From Bacteriovoracaceae bacterium UBA4096 (lineage in GTDB: Bacteria > Bdellovibrionota > Bacteriovoracia > Bacteriovoracales > Bacteriovoracaceae): a stretch of 36,913 nt of DNA. Shown here in pieces: positions 1 through 8,507 of the stretch. Where the stretch lies: positions 112,643 through 149,555 of the forward strand of contig DFXY01000026.1 in NCBI GenBank assembly GCA_002381945.1, read 5' to 3'. Under the pieces are notes generated by a model that was not told the origin of the DNA, did no database searches, and saw nothing but the letters and a program-made list of their open reading frames with translations. Position numbers and translations under genes: made by a program. Each line of letters starts with the position of its first letter. The first letter of the stretch is position 1.

Positions 1-374
1 CCTGTTAAGTATTTTCCTTCCCAGCGCGGCTGAGTAATATGTCTTGTTTCTGCACCTTCAAAATCATTTTCATTAAATGATTCCAAATAAGCAATTGTTT
101 GGTGGATTCGATTCTTTAGCTCCGGCAATGTTTTTTCTGAGTCGTCGTTCACGGGGGCTTCTTTACCTGATAAACGTGAGGTGCAGAGCTTGGCCGTATC
201 GCAAGCAATCTGAATCTGACGTATGAGACTGAACATATTAGGAGTAAGATGAGTGTTCAGGAGAACATTCATTTCATATTTTTTCTCTTTAGAATGTGTC
301 TCTGCCTTATCCAGAATATGGCCTAAATTATGAAGCATTTTTATGAATTGAGGAACGGTAATATGATAAAGCAT
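1..374 (-). CDS. DUF1993 family protein (partial, cut by window edge)
   Basis: An open frame starts at ATG 374 and runs off the left edge, giving 124 codons without a stop. The protein begins MLYHITVPQFIKMLHNLGHIL. It contains the segments LNTHLTPNMFSLIRQIQIACDTAK and RIHQTIAYLESF, which match the DUF1993 pattern (short N-terminal helix, then 'L..RL.PDMF.L..Q.Q.A.D.AK'). This family is small, cytosolic and of unknown biochemistry, with a DinB-like helical look. An AGGAG ribosome-binding site lies six bases before the start, which fixes the start codon. It is divergent from the hydrolase lipoprotein gene at 436. The C-terminus is missing only because the window ends. Confidence 0.85.
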   Translation of the reverse strand, partial: MLYHITVPQFIKMLHNLGHILDKAETHSKEKKYEMNVLLNTHLTPNMFSLIRQIQIACDTAKLCTSRLSGKEAPVNDDSEKTLPELKNRIHQTIAYLESFNENDFEGAETRHITQPRWEGKYLT

Positions 375-435
375 GTCGACTCCTGGTTATATTTGTTTTG
401 TTGCTTTTTTGAGCTTAATGTCAGAACATTTTAAC

Positions 436-1188
436 ATGAAAAACTTATTCTTAATCTTTTTATTGATTAGTTGCTCTGCTGTTCCCAAAAAGCCTAATCA
501 GACCATTGTTCTGATTCAAGGTGTTCATGTTGACGGCGGAGTTTGGACAGAGCTTAAAAAGTCATTCAAAGAATCTGGTTTTAATATTATGGATTTAAAT
601 CGTATTGGCCGCGATTCTGAAGATCCCGCTTCTCTTGGTAAAATTGCCGGCATGAGCTGTCAGCAGATACCTCAAAAGTCCATCTTAGTAGCTCATAGTT
701 ATGGTGGTGCGATAGCAAATCAAATGACAGGATTGTGTCCCGAGAAAGTTAGTCGAATCATTTATGTCAGTGCCATTGTTCCACTTAAGAATGAAAAGCC
801 TTTTGATCTAATGAATAAAACTGATCAACGAAATTACTCACGCGTGGTGACATTTGGAAAGTTCAAGATCGTTCCCAAAGATGCTCTGACCTATTTTAAA
901 GGCACTGATCCACTCATTAAAAGTGACCATAAACTTCCCGATCTTCATAGTGAGTGGATCAGCCTGATCTCCGAAGATCTGAATTATGATGAAAACCTAT
1001 TTCAGGGGATACCTAAAAGTTATATCTATACAAAAAACGATCCTGTTTTAAGTTTAACCACTCAATTTCAATATACTTCCAGGACGAAGATAAAAGATGT
1101 TACTGGTATTGCTACCGGACATTACCCAATGGTTTCAAATCCTAAGAAGTTAAGCGAAATTATCTTCAAAATTGTTAACAAGAACTAA
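436..1188 (+). CDS. alpha/beta hydrolase, predicted lipoprotein
   Basis: The product is a serine hydrolase of the alpha/beta fold, resembling the small salicylate-esterase/hydroxynitrile-lyase-like group. The nucleophile elbow AHSYGG (GxSxG-like) lies about residue 98 of the 250-aa form. An early oxyanion loop (LIQGVHVDGGVW), an acidic position in TKNDPVLS and a C-terminal TGHYPMVSNP histidine complete the expected triad. I chose the internal Met at 436 because it is followed at once by a lipoprotein signal, MKNLFLIFLLISC, with lipobox L-I-S-C. An in-frame ATG at 373 would put 21 unrelated residues before the signal. It is therefore probably anchored in the envelope. The stop overlaps the stop of the convergent gene by four bases. 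The substrate is unknown. Confidence 0.8.
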   Translation: MKNLFLIFLLISCSAVPKKPNQTIVLIQGVHVDGGVWTELKKSFKESGFNIMDLNRIGRDSEDPASLGKIAGMSCQQIPQKSILVAHSYGGAIANQMTGLCPEKVSRIIYVSAIVPLKNEKPFDLMNKTDQRNYSRVVTFGKFKIVPKDALTYFKGTDPLIKSDHKLPDLHSEWISLISEDLNYDENLFQGIPKSYIYTKNDPVLSLTTQFQYTSRTKIKDVTGIATGHYPMVSNPKKLSEIIFKIVNKN

Positions 1189-1910
1189 ATCTTTTTCAGT
1201 AAAAACTTTAACTTTTCCAGATGATCATCAAAATCTTTTGGAGAAAGACCGGCCTTTTGAAATAAGGTGGTAGCATCATGTTGCCCGGCATTCATTGCCT
1301 GATAAACTTTTTGCACTTTCAGCGATTGGTCCAAGAGTATCTTATCCATAGCTCCCCTCTTTTCACCATGGCCGATTCGCTCAATTTCTTTGTAAACATC
1401 ACGGACTAAAAAATCAATTGGCTCAACAGGTGCAGCACTGCTAGCTTCAGCAACTTTAGGCTTATGCCCAGGTATAAGAGAATCTATGTCTCTAAACTTG
1501 TTTAAGTTTTCTATATAAGCTGCCTTGAACTGCAACTCCTGTACACCACCCTGATCGATCAAAACCTCACTAAAATGAGAAAGTAGCTGCTTTAAATAAT
1601 TAACCTGAAAAGGATTACTTTCTAAATAGGGAAGGTTTTCAATAGCAAGCGAACTACGGCAAGTCAGGAAAAATTTCCGTTGTTTATCAGATAATGATGG
1701 ATCAGGGTAAAAATCATCAAAACTTAGTTCACTTAAAATTGGTTGAACGTAAACTGCCGCGATTGAATCTAGCATCTTTTCGAAGACCAGAATTTCATCC
1801 TCATTAAATACATCACCAATCATAGCATCAAATTCTATCTGGTGGGCCTCAACGACTTGTTCAAGCTCCGCAATGGACAATGGAAAATAGAAATAGTGAG
1901 ATCTAGACAT
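1185..1910 (-). CDS. hypothetical protein, 241 aa
   Basis: I do not recognise this protein. It is acidic and mostly helical by composition, with no signal peptide, no membrane segment and only one cysteine. Residues 1-150 appear to form one helical domain. A low-complexity linker rich in Ala, Ser, Pro and Val follows at about 150-165. The C-terminal part (about 165-241) ends in a charged helix, with a segment 'LFQKAGLSPKDFDDHLEKL' that looks like a small helical bundle. The start is 25 bp from the divergent ABC transporter gene. It is probably cytosolic and may be restricted to this lineage. Confidence 0.6.
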   Translation of the reverse strand: MSRSHYFYFPLSIAELEQVVEAHQIEFDAMIGDVFNEDEILVFEKMLDSIAAVYVQPILSELSFDDFYPDPSLSDKQRKFFLTCRSSLAIENLPYLESNPFQVNYLKQLLSHFSEVLIDQGGVQELQFKAAYIENLNKFRDIDSLIPGHKPKVAEASSAAPVEPIDFLVRDVYKEIERIGHGEKRGAMDKILLDQSLKVQKVYQAMNAGQHDATTLFQKAGLSPKDFDDHLEKLKFLLKKI

Positions 1911-1935
1911 GTAGAAATTTTAGCATAATCATTGA

Positions 1936-2850
1936 ATGATGATAACGGCAAAATCTTTGACTAAGAATTTTGGTAACTTTACAGCAGTAGACCATATTGA
2001 CCTTAACGTCCATCAGGGTGAATGCTTTGGATTATTAGGCCCTAATGGTGCTGGAAAATCCACTTTTATAAGCATGACGTATGGAACTGTCCAGCGTAGT
2101 GGTGGTGAACTTCTGGTTTTTGGACATGATCCCAAGACCCATTCTCGGGACATCAAAAAACGTTTAGGTGTTGTAACTCAAGACAACGCTCTAGATGAAA
2201 GTCTTACAGTTCTGGAGAACATGTTAATCTATTCTTCTTTCATTGGAATCCCACGGCATGAAAGAAAGAAAAGAGTGCTGGATCTTTTGGATTACATGAA
2301 TCTGACCCATAAAAAAGATACTAAAATTATCACTTTATCCGGTGGTATGAAAAGAAGGCTTGTTTTTGTCCGTGCTCTTTTAGGTCAACCAGAGTTACTC
2401 ATCCTGGATGAACCAACCACGGGGCTTGATCCTGCTATCCGCCATCTACTTTGGGGGAAAGTTAAGGAACTGCACCAGCAAGGAACTTCGATCGTTCTTA
2501 CAACTCACTACATGCATGAAGCAGAAGTTCTATGTGATCGTTTAGTTATTATGAATAATGGTAAAATTTCTGCAGAAGGATCACCTAGAGATATGATTCA
2601 TAAGCATACTCCTGGTTATATCGGAATTTTTCCGCTGGAAGATCGGGAAAAGATACATAAGCTCACATCACAGATCAATTCCTTTAAAGTCCACGAGGAT
2701 TCTTCAGGCATTTATCTACGAGCTGCGACTCTTGAGGAATTGACCTCTTTACACTCTCAACATGGTATGAACCCACTACAAATACGACCATCAAATCTCG
2801 AAGATGTTTTTTTGAAATTAACAGGTCAGGAGTTATCTGACGATGCTTGA
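1936..2850 (+). CDS. ABC transporter ATP-binding protein, NodI/DrrA-like
   Basis: This is the ATPase of an ABC-2 type exporter. Visible motifs in order are Walker A GPNGAGKST (residues 35-43), a Q-loop (VVTQDN), the signature LSGGMKRR, Walker B LLILDEPTTGLDP and the switch histidine in TTHYMHEAE. A C-terminal domain of about 80 residues follows, as in NodI and DrrA. It overlaps the downstream permease gene by eight bases, so the two are translationally coupled and almost certainly form one complex at the inner membrane. The family exports lipids, lipooligosaccharides or drugs; the substrate cannot be read from sequence. The start lies 25 bp from the divergent hypothetical gene. Confidence 0.92.
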   Translation: MMITAKSLTKNFGNFTAVDHIDLNVHQGECFGLLGPNGAGKSTFISMTYGTVQRSGGELLVFGHDPKTHSRDIKKRLGVVTQDNALDESLTVLENMLIYSSFIGIPRHERKKRVLDLLDYMNLTHKKDTKIITLSGGMKRRLVFVRALLGQPELLILDEPTTGLDPAIRHLLWGKVKELHQQGTSIVLTTHYMHEAEVLCDRLVIMNNGKISAEGSPRDMIHKHTPGYIGIFPLEDREKIHKLTSQINSFKVHEDSSGIYLRAATLEELTSLHSQHGMNPLQIRPSNLEDVFLKLTGQELSDDA

Positions 2851-3613
2851 ATCATTTAAACTTTGTTTTCAGATCACTCTTAGAAACTGGACCGTTTACA
2901 AAAAAGACTTGATCTCAAATATCTCTCCAACTGTGGCAGATCCAGCACTCATTATGGTCTCTCTGGGTCTTGGTTTGGGTGCCTATGTTACAAACGTAGA
3001 AGGTATGAGCTATATGCAATACCTGGCACCGGGATTAACGGTTGCTACAGCTCTTTTTACGTCATTTTTTGAAAGTAGTTACGGCTTTTTTGTTCGTATG
3101 ACTTATGAAAACGTCTTCAAAGCAATGTTAACGACACCTATTGGAGTTGGTGAAGTTGTCTTTGGAGAGATGTTATGGGTGGGTCTTAAAGGTGCCATCA
3201 TGTCTTTATGCGTAGGAATAGTTCTTTCATTTTTTGGATTAATGGCAAATCCTTTTTTAATCCCCTTCTTAGCAATAGTCGGCTTCCTAGTGGCATTACC
3301 TTGCGGTGCCATGGGATTACTTGCCACGGCATTGGTTAACAACATCAATCAGTTTCAAACTGTCTATTCGTTCATCATTGCACCTTTATATTTTCTTTCA
3401 GGCATTTTCTTTCCGATTGAGCAAATGCCTACTGCTCTGAGAGTTCTTGCAGAATTTTTCCCGCTTATTCACGGTGTTCGGCTGGCCCAGGCCATTTTCT
3501 GGAATCGTGAAGTTTTATCCACTTTTATCATGCATGGAGGTATACTCGTTATTCAGAGTCTTTTCTTCTGCGCCTTAGGTTTCTGGAAAATCAGAAAAAA
3601 ACTCATCACTTAA
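2843..3613 (+). CDS. ABC-2 type permease, NodJ-like
   Basis: This is the membrane partner of the preceding ATPase. It has 256 residues, the usual length for NodJ-type permeases, with about six hydrophobic segments. The family-typical stretches 'YLAPGLTVATALFTSFFESSYG' (split by a short turn) and 'TPIGVGEVVFGEMLW' are visible, as is the late 'PLYFLSGIFFPIEQMP' motif before the last helices. It starts inside the ATPase gene (eight-base overlap) and ends in an eight-base overlap with the convergent histidine kinase gene. It probably exports a lipid-like or glycan molecule; the substrate is unknown. Confidence 0.9.
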   Translation: MLESFKLCFQITLRNWTVYKKDLISNISPTVADPALIMVSLGLGLGAYVTNVEGMSYMQYLAPGLTVATALFTSFFESSYGFFVRMTYENVFKAMLTTPIGVGEVVFGEMLWVGLKGAIMSLCVGIVLSFFGLMANPFLIPFLAIVGFLVALPCGAMGLLATALVNNINQFQTVYSFIIAPLYFLSGIFFPIEQMPTALRVLAEFFPLIHGVRLAQAIFWNREVLSTFIMHGGILVIQSLFFCALGFWKIRKKLIT

Positions 3614-5807
3614 ATCGCGGCAATTCAACCGTAAAAGTTGAACCTTGATTAGGAATACTCTCAACTCTGATCTCACCGCCATGGGCAGTTATGATTTCTC
3701 TAGAGATATAAAGACCTAGACCCAGGCCACTTATGTTAGAGCTAGAGATGGCCCTTTCAAAGCGATTAAAAATTTTAGAGAGCTGCTCATTTGGTATTCC
3801 CATGCCATGATCCTGAACTTTAAATAAAAGAATACCTTCCCTCTCTTCCAGTCGTACTTTGATCGGTTTATTCAGTCCATATTTCATAGCATTTGTCATG
3901 AGGTTGGTCATTACTTGCTCAAGTCTAAACTTATCACCAATAATATGAGGTGAAGTAACCCTACTTTTAAAATCCAATTCAATCCCATGAACTTCCAGCT
4001 GCGGTTTTAAACTCTCAATTACTGAAAGAGCAACTTCTGCCAGATCCAGCTCCTCTTTATTCAAATCCAACCGATGTGATGAAAAACGTGCGGTTTCAAG
4101 CATATCACTTACTAGTTTACTCATCCGATCTAACTGTGAATTTGCCAGTTGAACCCTTTTGCGTATTTGATCATGATCAAATACTCGCTGATCTTTTTTA
4201 TCGAGCAGCTTCTGTGCCAGCTGGAACTGTAATTTCATCGAAGTAATAGGCGTTTTTAACTCATGGGAAGCTATACTTAAAAATTCATCTCTAGCGGCCA
4301 CTGCTTCCATCGTTTTCTTATGAAGTTTTGCATTATCAATGGCAATGGCCGCCTGAGAAGCTATCCCCTCAATGAGAATTTGCTCCCGGGGTCCAAAAAT
4401 TGATTTTTCAGAATGCCCATAAAATAGGCCACCAATAAATTCACCTGTTCTGGAAATGATAGGAACTGCGAGGAAACTCTTAAATGGTAATCGTATTTTT
4501 CCATAACGAGTATCTTGGGTAATGTCATCGCTTCTAATTGTTCCTTTGTCTGAGAAGGTAAAATCAAAGATGGGTGAATGTTGTAACTCTTTAAAAGCAT
4601 CTTTGCTCGCTCCCGACCATGTATACAAATTAAAACTAGAGCGAGTATCTTCCTGGGTATGGTAAAAAAAAGCTCCCAAAGAAGCCTTGGATAATTTCAG
4701 GCCCGCATCTGTTATCGATTTTACTAATTTATCCAGATCTAATTCAGCTGAAAGAACTTTGCCAATTTGATTAAGAATTTCATAGTTCTTTGCCCTATCT
4801 CTTTCAGCAATTGAATATTTCTGATGTTTCCAGATAAACCAAAATATTAAGGATGAAAGAAATAGACCCAATATAAGCAGAAGCAGAGGGGCCAAATCTA
4901 TGCTATTTACAAAGCCAGGCAAAGAATAGGTATTAATCAACCACTTCTTGCTGGCAACTTCAATTTCGTACTGCTGAGAAAATAATGCTTTTTTTAGAAC
5001 AGATTCATGATGAGAGTTAAAAATCAGATTTTTCTTATCTTCTGAAGTAATAAAAACTTCAATTCCAATTTCTGCTTTATTATAGGGCGTGAGTATATCC
5101 TTAAATAAATCTTTAGCGCGGAAAGGGCTATAAATAAAACCCCGCAACATATCTCTTCTCTCGTTTACCGTTTCAGGAAAAGCCACCTCAGCATAAAAGG
5201 GAACATATATGAGAAACCCATGCTGTATATCCTGCTCAGTTTCCTGGACCAGAGTAACTCTATTTGTAATAATAGGCCTTCCAGTATCTCGGGCCTTATC
5301 CATGGCCTCTCGCCGGGTCCCATCAGTAAACATATCATAACCGAAAGCTTTTTTATTCCTCCAGTTAAAAGGTTCCAGATAAATTATGGAGTGATATTCC
5401 GATCGATCAAATTCCGGCCAAATTTTATAATTAGGAAATCCCTCTTTTCTAATCGCCCTGATGTGAGAAACCAAATCTTTTTTAAGAACCCTTTTAGTAA
5501 AGCCTATCCCCTGGATTCCGGGGTATTCTTGCAATAGATTCAAATTCTCGATGTAATGGCGGAATTCTCCTCTATCCACTTCTTTAGTCACATAAAACAT
5601 GCTTTTAGTCTGAACCAAAGCATTTATATATGTCTGCATTCTTGAGATTATGCTCTGTCTAACCTGTATCGATAAACTATTGAAGGCCAGCGCTTCTCTT
5701 TCACTGATACTTTTTGTGGTAAGAAAAAATGCAAGTAAAGTAATAGTGAACGCACAAAAAGCGGCAAATAAAGGAAGCGATAATTTGGCAATGTCTCGTT
5801 TCATCAC
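3606..5807 (-). CDS. CHASE-GAF hybrid sensor histidine kinase, orphan
   Basis: This 733-aa membrane sensor kinase has a first transmembrane helix at about residues 11-31 and a periplasmic CHASE-type domain at about 75-290 (YPGIQGIGF, YLEPFNWRN and GYDMF are typical). A second helix lies at about 303-327 and a cytoplasmic GAF domain at about 350-495. The HisKA box SHELKTP has the phospho-acceptor H515. The HATPase domain shows N box (LMTNAMKYG), G1 (DHGMGIP) and G2 (GLGLGLYIS). CHASE domains usually bind small extracellular ligands. No response regulator gene is adjacent, so it is an orphan kinase in this window. Its 3' end overlaps the convergent permease gene by eight bases. Confidence 0.93.
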   Translation of the reverse strand: MMKRDIAKLSLPLFAAFCAFTITLLAFFLTTKSISEREALAFNSLSIQVRQSIISRMQTYINALVQTKSMFYVTKEVDRGEFRHYIENLNLLQEYPGIQGIGFTKRVLKKDLVSHIRAIRKEGFPNYKIWPEFDRSEYHSIIYLEPFNWRNKKAFGYDMFTDGTRREAMDKARDTGRPIITNRVTLVQETEQDIQHGFLIYVPFYAEVAFPETVNERRDMLRGFIYSPFRAKDLFKDILTPYNKAEIGIEVFITSEDKKNLIFNSHHESVLKKALFSQQYEIEVASKKWLINTYSLPGFVNSIDLAPLLLLILGLFLSSLIFWFIWKHQKYSIAERDRAKNYEILNQIGKVLSAELDLDKLVKSITDAGLKLSKASLGAFFYHTQEDTRSSFNLYTWSGASKDAFKELQHSPIFDFTFSDKGTIRSDDITQDTRYGKIRLPFKSFLAVPIISRTGEFIGGLFYGHSEKSIFGPREQILIEGIASQAAIAIDNAKLHKKTMEAVAARDEFLSIASHELKTPITSMKLQFQLAQKLLDKKDQRVFDHDQIRKRVQLANSQLDRMSKLVSDMLETARFSSHRLDLNKEELDLAEVALSVIESLKPQLEVHGIELDFKSRVTSPHIIGDKFRLEQVMTNLMTNAMKYGLNKPIKVRLEEREGILLFKVQDHGMGIPNEQLSKIFNRFERAISSSNISGLGLGLYISREIITAHGGEIRVESIPNQGSTFTVELPRFK

Positions 5808-5901
5808 GTTTTATCCTCAATTGAAATAATACACATTGGAAGCCCCTTTGGTCTACGACTTGCAACTCTCCTGAAGTGAGATCCTCAACTAGGAGTAAAT
5901 T

Positions 5902-6879
5902 ATGGCAACTGCAACATGGGATCAAAGGGGAAGAGACGCTAGGTCTCCTAAAGATATTCCGGCCAAAGGTTGGAAAGATACAATGGTAAGAGTTAAAAAA
6001 GAGATTAAAGATGATCGAATTTCTTTGGTCTCAGCAGCTATGGCCTATTATGCTCTATTCTCATTAGTTCCTGCACTGACATCAGTCGTCCTAATATATG
6101 CCTGGGTAAGTGACCCCAGCGATATCACGCAACACATTTCAAGAATCTCCCAGTTTATCCCAAGTGAACTGCAAGAAATCTTAAAGACTCAATTAAGTAC
6201 CCTCGCAAGTACAGCATCTTCTTCCCTGGGAATAGGGGCCATTTTCTCACTGCTTCTTTCACTTTGGGCAGCATCTAAAATGAGCAAGGCCGTCATTCAG
6301 GCCATGAATATTATTTATGATGAGGAAGATGGTCGGGGCTTTTTTAAGTTAAATGGTTTAGCGTTATCTCTCACCCTGTTAGGTGCAGTTTTAAGTATCA
6401 TCGCAATTGGTGTCATTATCGGTATTCCCGCTGTTACTAGTCTCTTCAATTTTCCTCAAGTCATAGAAACAGCAGTAAGTATTGGGAGCTGGGTAATTCT
6501 TCTGGCACTTTTCTCTTTCTTTTTATCCATCATTTATCGTTTTGGACCTAATCGTAGTAAGGCCAAGTGGAAATGGGTTTCCTGGGGTGCTGTCATAGCG
6601 GCCGTTTTATGGGCGATAACTTCCTTGCTCTTTTCCTGGTATGCTAAAGAATTTGGAAACTTCAATAAAACCTATGGTTCGTTAGGCGCCGTGATTGTCT
6701 TAATGACCTGGTTCTACCTTTCAAGTTTTGTCATCCTCCTGGGAGGAGAAATCAATGCTGAGCTGGAACATCAGACAAGCATAGACTCTACCAGAGGTAA
6801 GCCAAAACCCATGGGAAAAAGAAACGCCGTAATGGCGGACACTTTAGGAGATACTTTTGATAAAAAAAGTGAGGCCTAA
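5902..6879 (+). CDS. YihY/virulence factor BrkB family membrane protein
   Basis: This 325-aa integral inner-membrane protein has the YihY/BrkB signature around residues 40-60 (DDRISLVSAAMAYYALFSLVPAL, split here at natural helix edges). A conserved 'YRFGPNRSKAKWKW..WGA' stretch leads into the last helices, together with KTYGSLGAVIVLMTWFYLSS. About six hydrophobic segments are present. The N-terminal 30 residues are hydrophilic, and so is the C-terminal tail. An AGGAG site at 5891-5895 supports the start. The family is not RNase BN, despite older naming, and its transport role is unproven. The gene ends four bases from the convergent nnrS. Confidence 0.9.
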   Translation: MATATWDQRGRDARSPKDIPAKGWKDTMVRVKKEIKDDRISLVSAAMAYYALFSLVPALTSVVLIYAWVSDPSDITQHISRISQFIPSELQEILKTQLSTLASTASSSLGIGAIFSLLLSLWAASKMSKAVIQAMNIIYDEEDGRGFFKLNGLALSLTLLGAVLSIIAIGVIIGIPAVTSLFNFPQVIETAVSIGSWVILLALFSFFLSIIYRFGPNRSKAKWKWVSWGAVIAAVLWAITSLLFSWYAKEFGNFNKTYGSLGAVIVLMTWFYLSSFVILLGGEINAELEHQTSIDSTRGKPKPMGKRNAVMADTLGDTFDKKSEA

Positions 6880-6883
6880 ATTA

Positions 6884-8008
6884 TCATGTTCGTACAAATC
6901 TTAAATACTTGTACGACCAAACGAGGATAGCGAGACTCAAAACAAAAGAAGAATAACCCAAGTGTCGAAGATATCCATCAGGCATAAGAAAAGCAGTGAC
7001 TCTGGTGGCAGTGGCCAATACAACCAGCGAACTAACAATATAGAGTCCTCGCCAATTTTCAAGCTTTTCATCCTTGGGTCCATGGGATTGGATTACTCTC
7101 GTAGCTATAAGTAGTGAGAGGAGGACAATTCCACTTAGAAAAAGCGAATGACTGGCGTGGATCAAACCATCCTGCCAGAATGATTTTAATAAGAAACTAA
7201 ACAGGATAAACCAGCCACACAACCATATGTTCCAGGTTAGGGCAGATTTTTTTTTAGGTAATACCAGCAATTTCCAGTAAAGGATCCCAACAATTCCTAC
7301 TACCAGAGAACGAATAATACTTCCCGAAAGATCATTCAAGAAATAGCTGAGGACAAAACTTAGAATAATTAAATAAAAGTACCAGGGGATTGTACGAAAA
7401 AGTGATTCTGGACTCTCATCATGTTCTTTTTGAGACATTACAATTTCAACATGCCCCAAGATGCCAGGAATCAATCGACTTCCAACTCCAAGTATAATAG
7501 CCACTATTGAACCTTCATAATGGAGATGCTTAAAAGCTTCAACTTCAAAAAAAATCCCTCCTATCGCGGAGATTACCCATAATAACAGACCTACAAAAAT
7601 AAAAATGAAAGTATAGGGAGGATTCGCTTTTCTTTTTGAAATCCTTCTCATTAGGAAGACGATTAAATTTAATGCCTGCAAGGAAGAAATGGCGAAAACC
7701 AGCCTTTCTTGTTCCGAAGCTGCGAATAAAACTCCCAAGACAGTTAAAAGGAAGAAGAAAATGATTTCCCATTTTTCTGCTGTCTTGGTTTTTGAAAATC
7801 TTGGAACGGCAGTCATAAGAAAACCGCCCATGAAAGAAGCTACGAAACCATTGAGCATGAGATAACGATGAACTAAAACCGGATAATCTCCCGGATTCCA
7901 GATTTGAGGCAACCACAACAAAATGCCGTAAAGCAAGCAGAGAATACCTAACGGAAAAAATATGCGATATGGTTCCGTTTCACAACGATTTGAAAAAACT
8001 GTTATCAT
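6884..8008 (-). CDS. nnrS: NnrS family haem/copper membrane protein
   Basis: This is a polytopic membrane protein of 374 residues with about twelve hydrophobic segments. The N-terminus EPYRIFFPLGILCLLYGI, the HRYLMLNGFVASFMGGFL segment with its conserved His, and HYEGSIVAIILGVGSRLIPG are diagnostic for NnrS. Family members bind haem and copper, are often found in NO or nitrate-respiration regulons and protect against nitrosative stress. That fits the narK and hemerythrin-like genes further along this window. It lies downstream of the SWIB gene, separated by an intrinsic terminator, so it probably has its own promoter in the 20 bp before its start or depends on read-through. Confidence 0.88.
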   Translation of the reverse strand: MITVFSNRCETEPYRIFFPLGILCLLYGILLWLPQIWNPGDYPVLVHRYLMLNGFVASFMGGFLMTAVPRFSKTKTAEKWEIIFFFLLTVLGVLFAASEQERLVFAISSLQALNLIVFLMRRISKRKANPPYTFIFIFVGLLLWVISAIGGIFFEVEAFKHLHYEGSIVAIILGVGSRLIPGILGHVEIVMSQKEHDESPESLFRTIPWYFYLIILSFVLSYFLNDLSGSIIRSLVVGIVGILYWKLLVLPKKKSALTWNIWLCGWFILFSFLLKSFWQDGLIHASHSLFLSGIVLLSLLIATRVIQSHGPKDEKLENWRGLYIVSSLVVLATATRVTAFLMPDGYLRHLGYSSFVLSLAILVWSYKYLRFVRT

Positions 8009-8027
8009 AATTTATTTTCATACAATC

Positions 8028-8051
8028 AAAAAAGGCCCCTAAGGGCCCTTT
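8028..8051 (-). terminator. intrinsic terminator of the SWIB gene
   Basis: On the minus strand a GC-rich hairpin (AAAGGGCCC, loop TTA, GGGGCCTTT, one mismatch) is followed by a run of six T. It begins about 20 bp past the SWIB stop and just before nnrS, so it should end the SWIB transcript. Confidence 0.75.
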
Positions 8052-8073
8052 AGATAAACAATTTCGAGAGAAA

Positions 8074-8361
8074 TTAGCTTAAATGCTTACCAAGAAGACC
8101 AGTAAGTTCAAACATCGTAACTTCTTCTTTTCCAAAAACTTTGCTTAGCTTTGAATCAGCAAGAATGTTTCTCTTGTTAGCTGGATTTTGAAGGTTATTG
8201 GCCTTGATATAATCCCACATAAGTTTAACAGCTTCAGTTCTTGCAACTGGATTTGCACCAATTACATCTGCCAGTTCAGCAGACGGTGTAAGAGCTTTCA
8301 TAAAAGCAGCATTTGGTTTACGAGCTGGTTTTGTAGCTTTAGCAGTGTTCATGTTTTCCAT
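8074..8361 (-). CDS. SWIB/MDM2 domain protein, 95 aa
   Basis: This is a small single-domain protein. A basic N-terminal tail (about 18 residues rich in Lys, Ala and Pro) precedes a SWIB domain covering residues 20-95. Recognisable features are LTPSAELADVIG, the helix RTEAVKLMWDYIKANNLQNP, then NKRNILADSKLSKVFG and EVTMFELTGLLGKHL. SWIB domains are protein-interaction modules known from eukaryotic SWI/SNF complexes and from chlamydial and some other bacterial proteins, where they are linked to chromatin or topoisomerases. A strong GGAGG site precedes the ATG and a terminator follows, so this is a monocistronic, probably well expressed gene. The basic tail suggests a DNA-associated role, which is inference. 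Confidence 0.9.
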   Translation of the reverse strand: MENMNTAKATKPARKPNAAFMKALTPSAELADVIGANPVARTEAVKLMWDYIKANNLQNPANKRNILADSKLSKVFGKEEVTMFELTGLLGKHLS

Positions 8362-8440
8362 ATATCCTCCATGTGTGTACTTAGTAGTGTTAAAAATAAT
8401 TTACACTAAATCAACATCTTTAATCATACGTGTCACTTTG

Positions 8441-8468
8441 TTGACAGTTTTAGGGTTTTGATTATCTT
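8441..8468 (+). promoter_or_regulatory. putative sigma70-type promoter for serA
   Basis: A perfect -35 TTGACA (8441-8446) is followed after 16 bp by TATCTT (8463-8468, four of six matches to TATAAT). It lies 39 bp before the serA start, in the divergent SWIB-serA gap. The -35 is strong and the -10 weak. Confidence 0.45.
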
Positions 8469-8507
8469 TCCCTTCCAATAAGTCCTCTTTTTATTTAGAC
8501 TTATCAA

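Noticed and set aside
8061..8409. Plus-strand ORF opposite the SWIB gene
   Set aside because: It is antisense to a clear SWIB domain and has no family features; it is a shadow frame.
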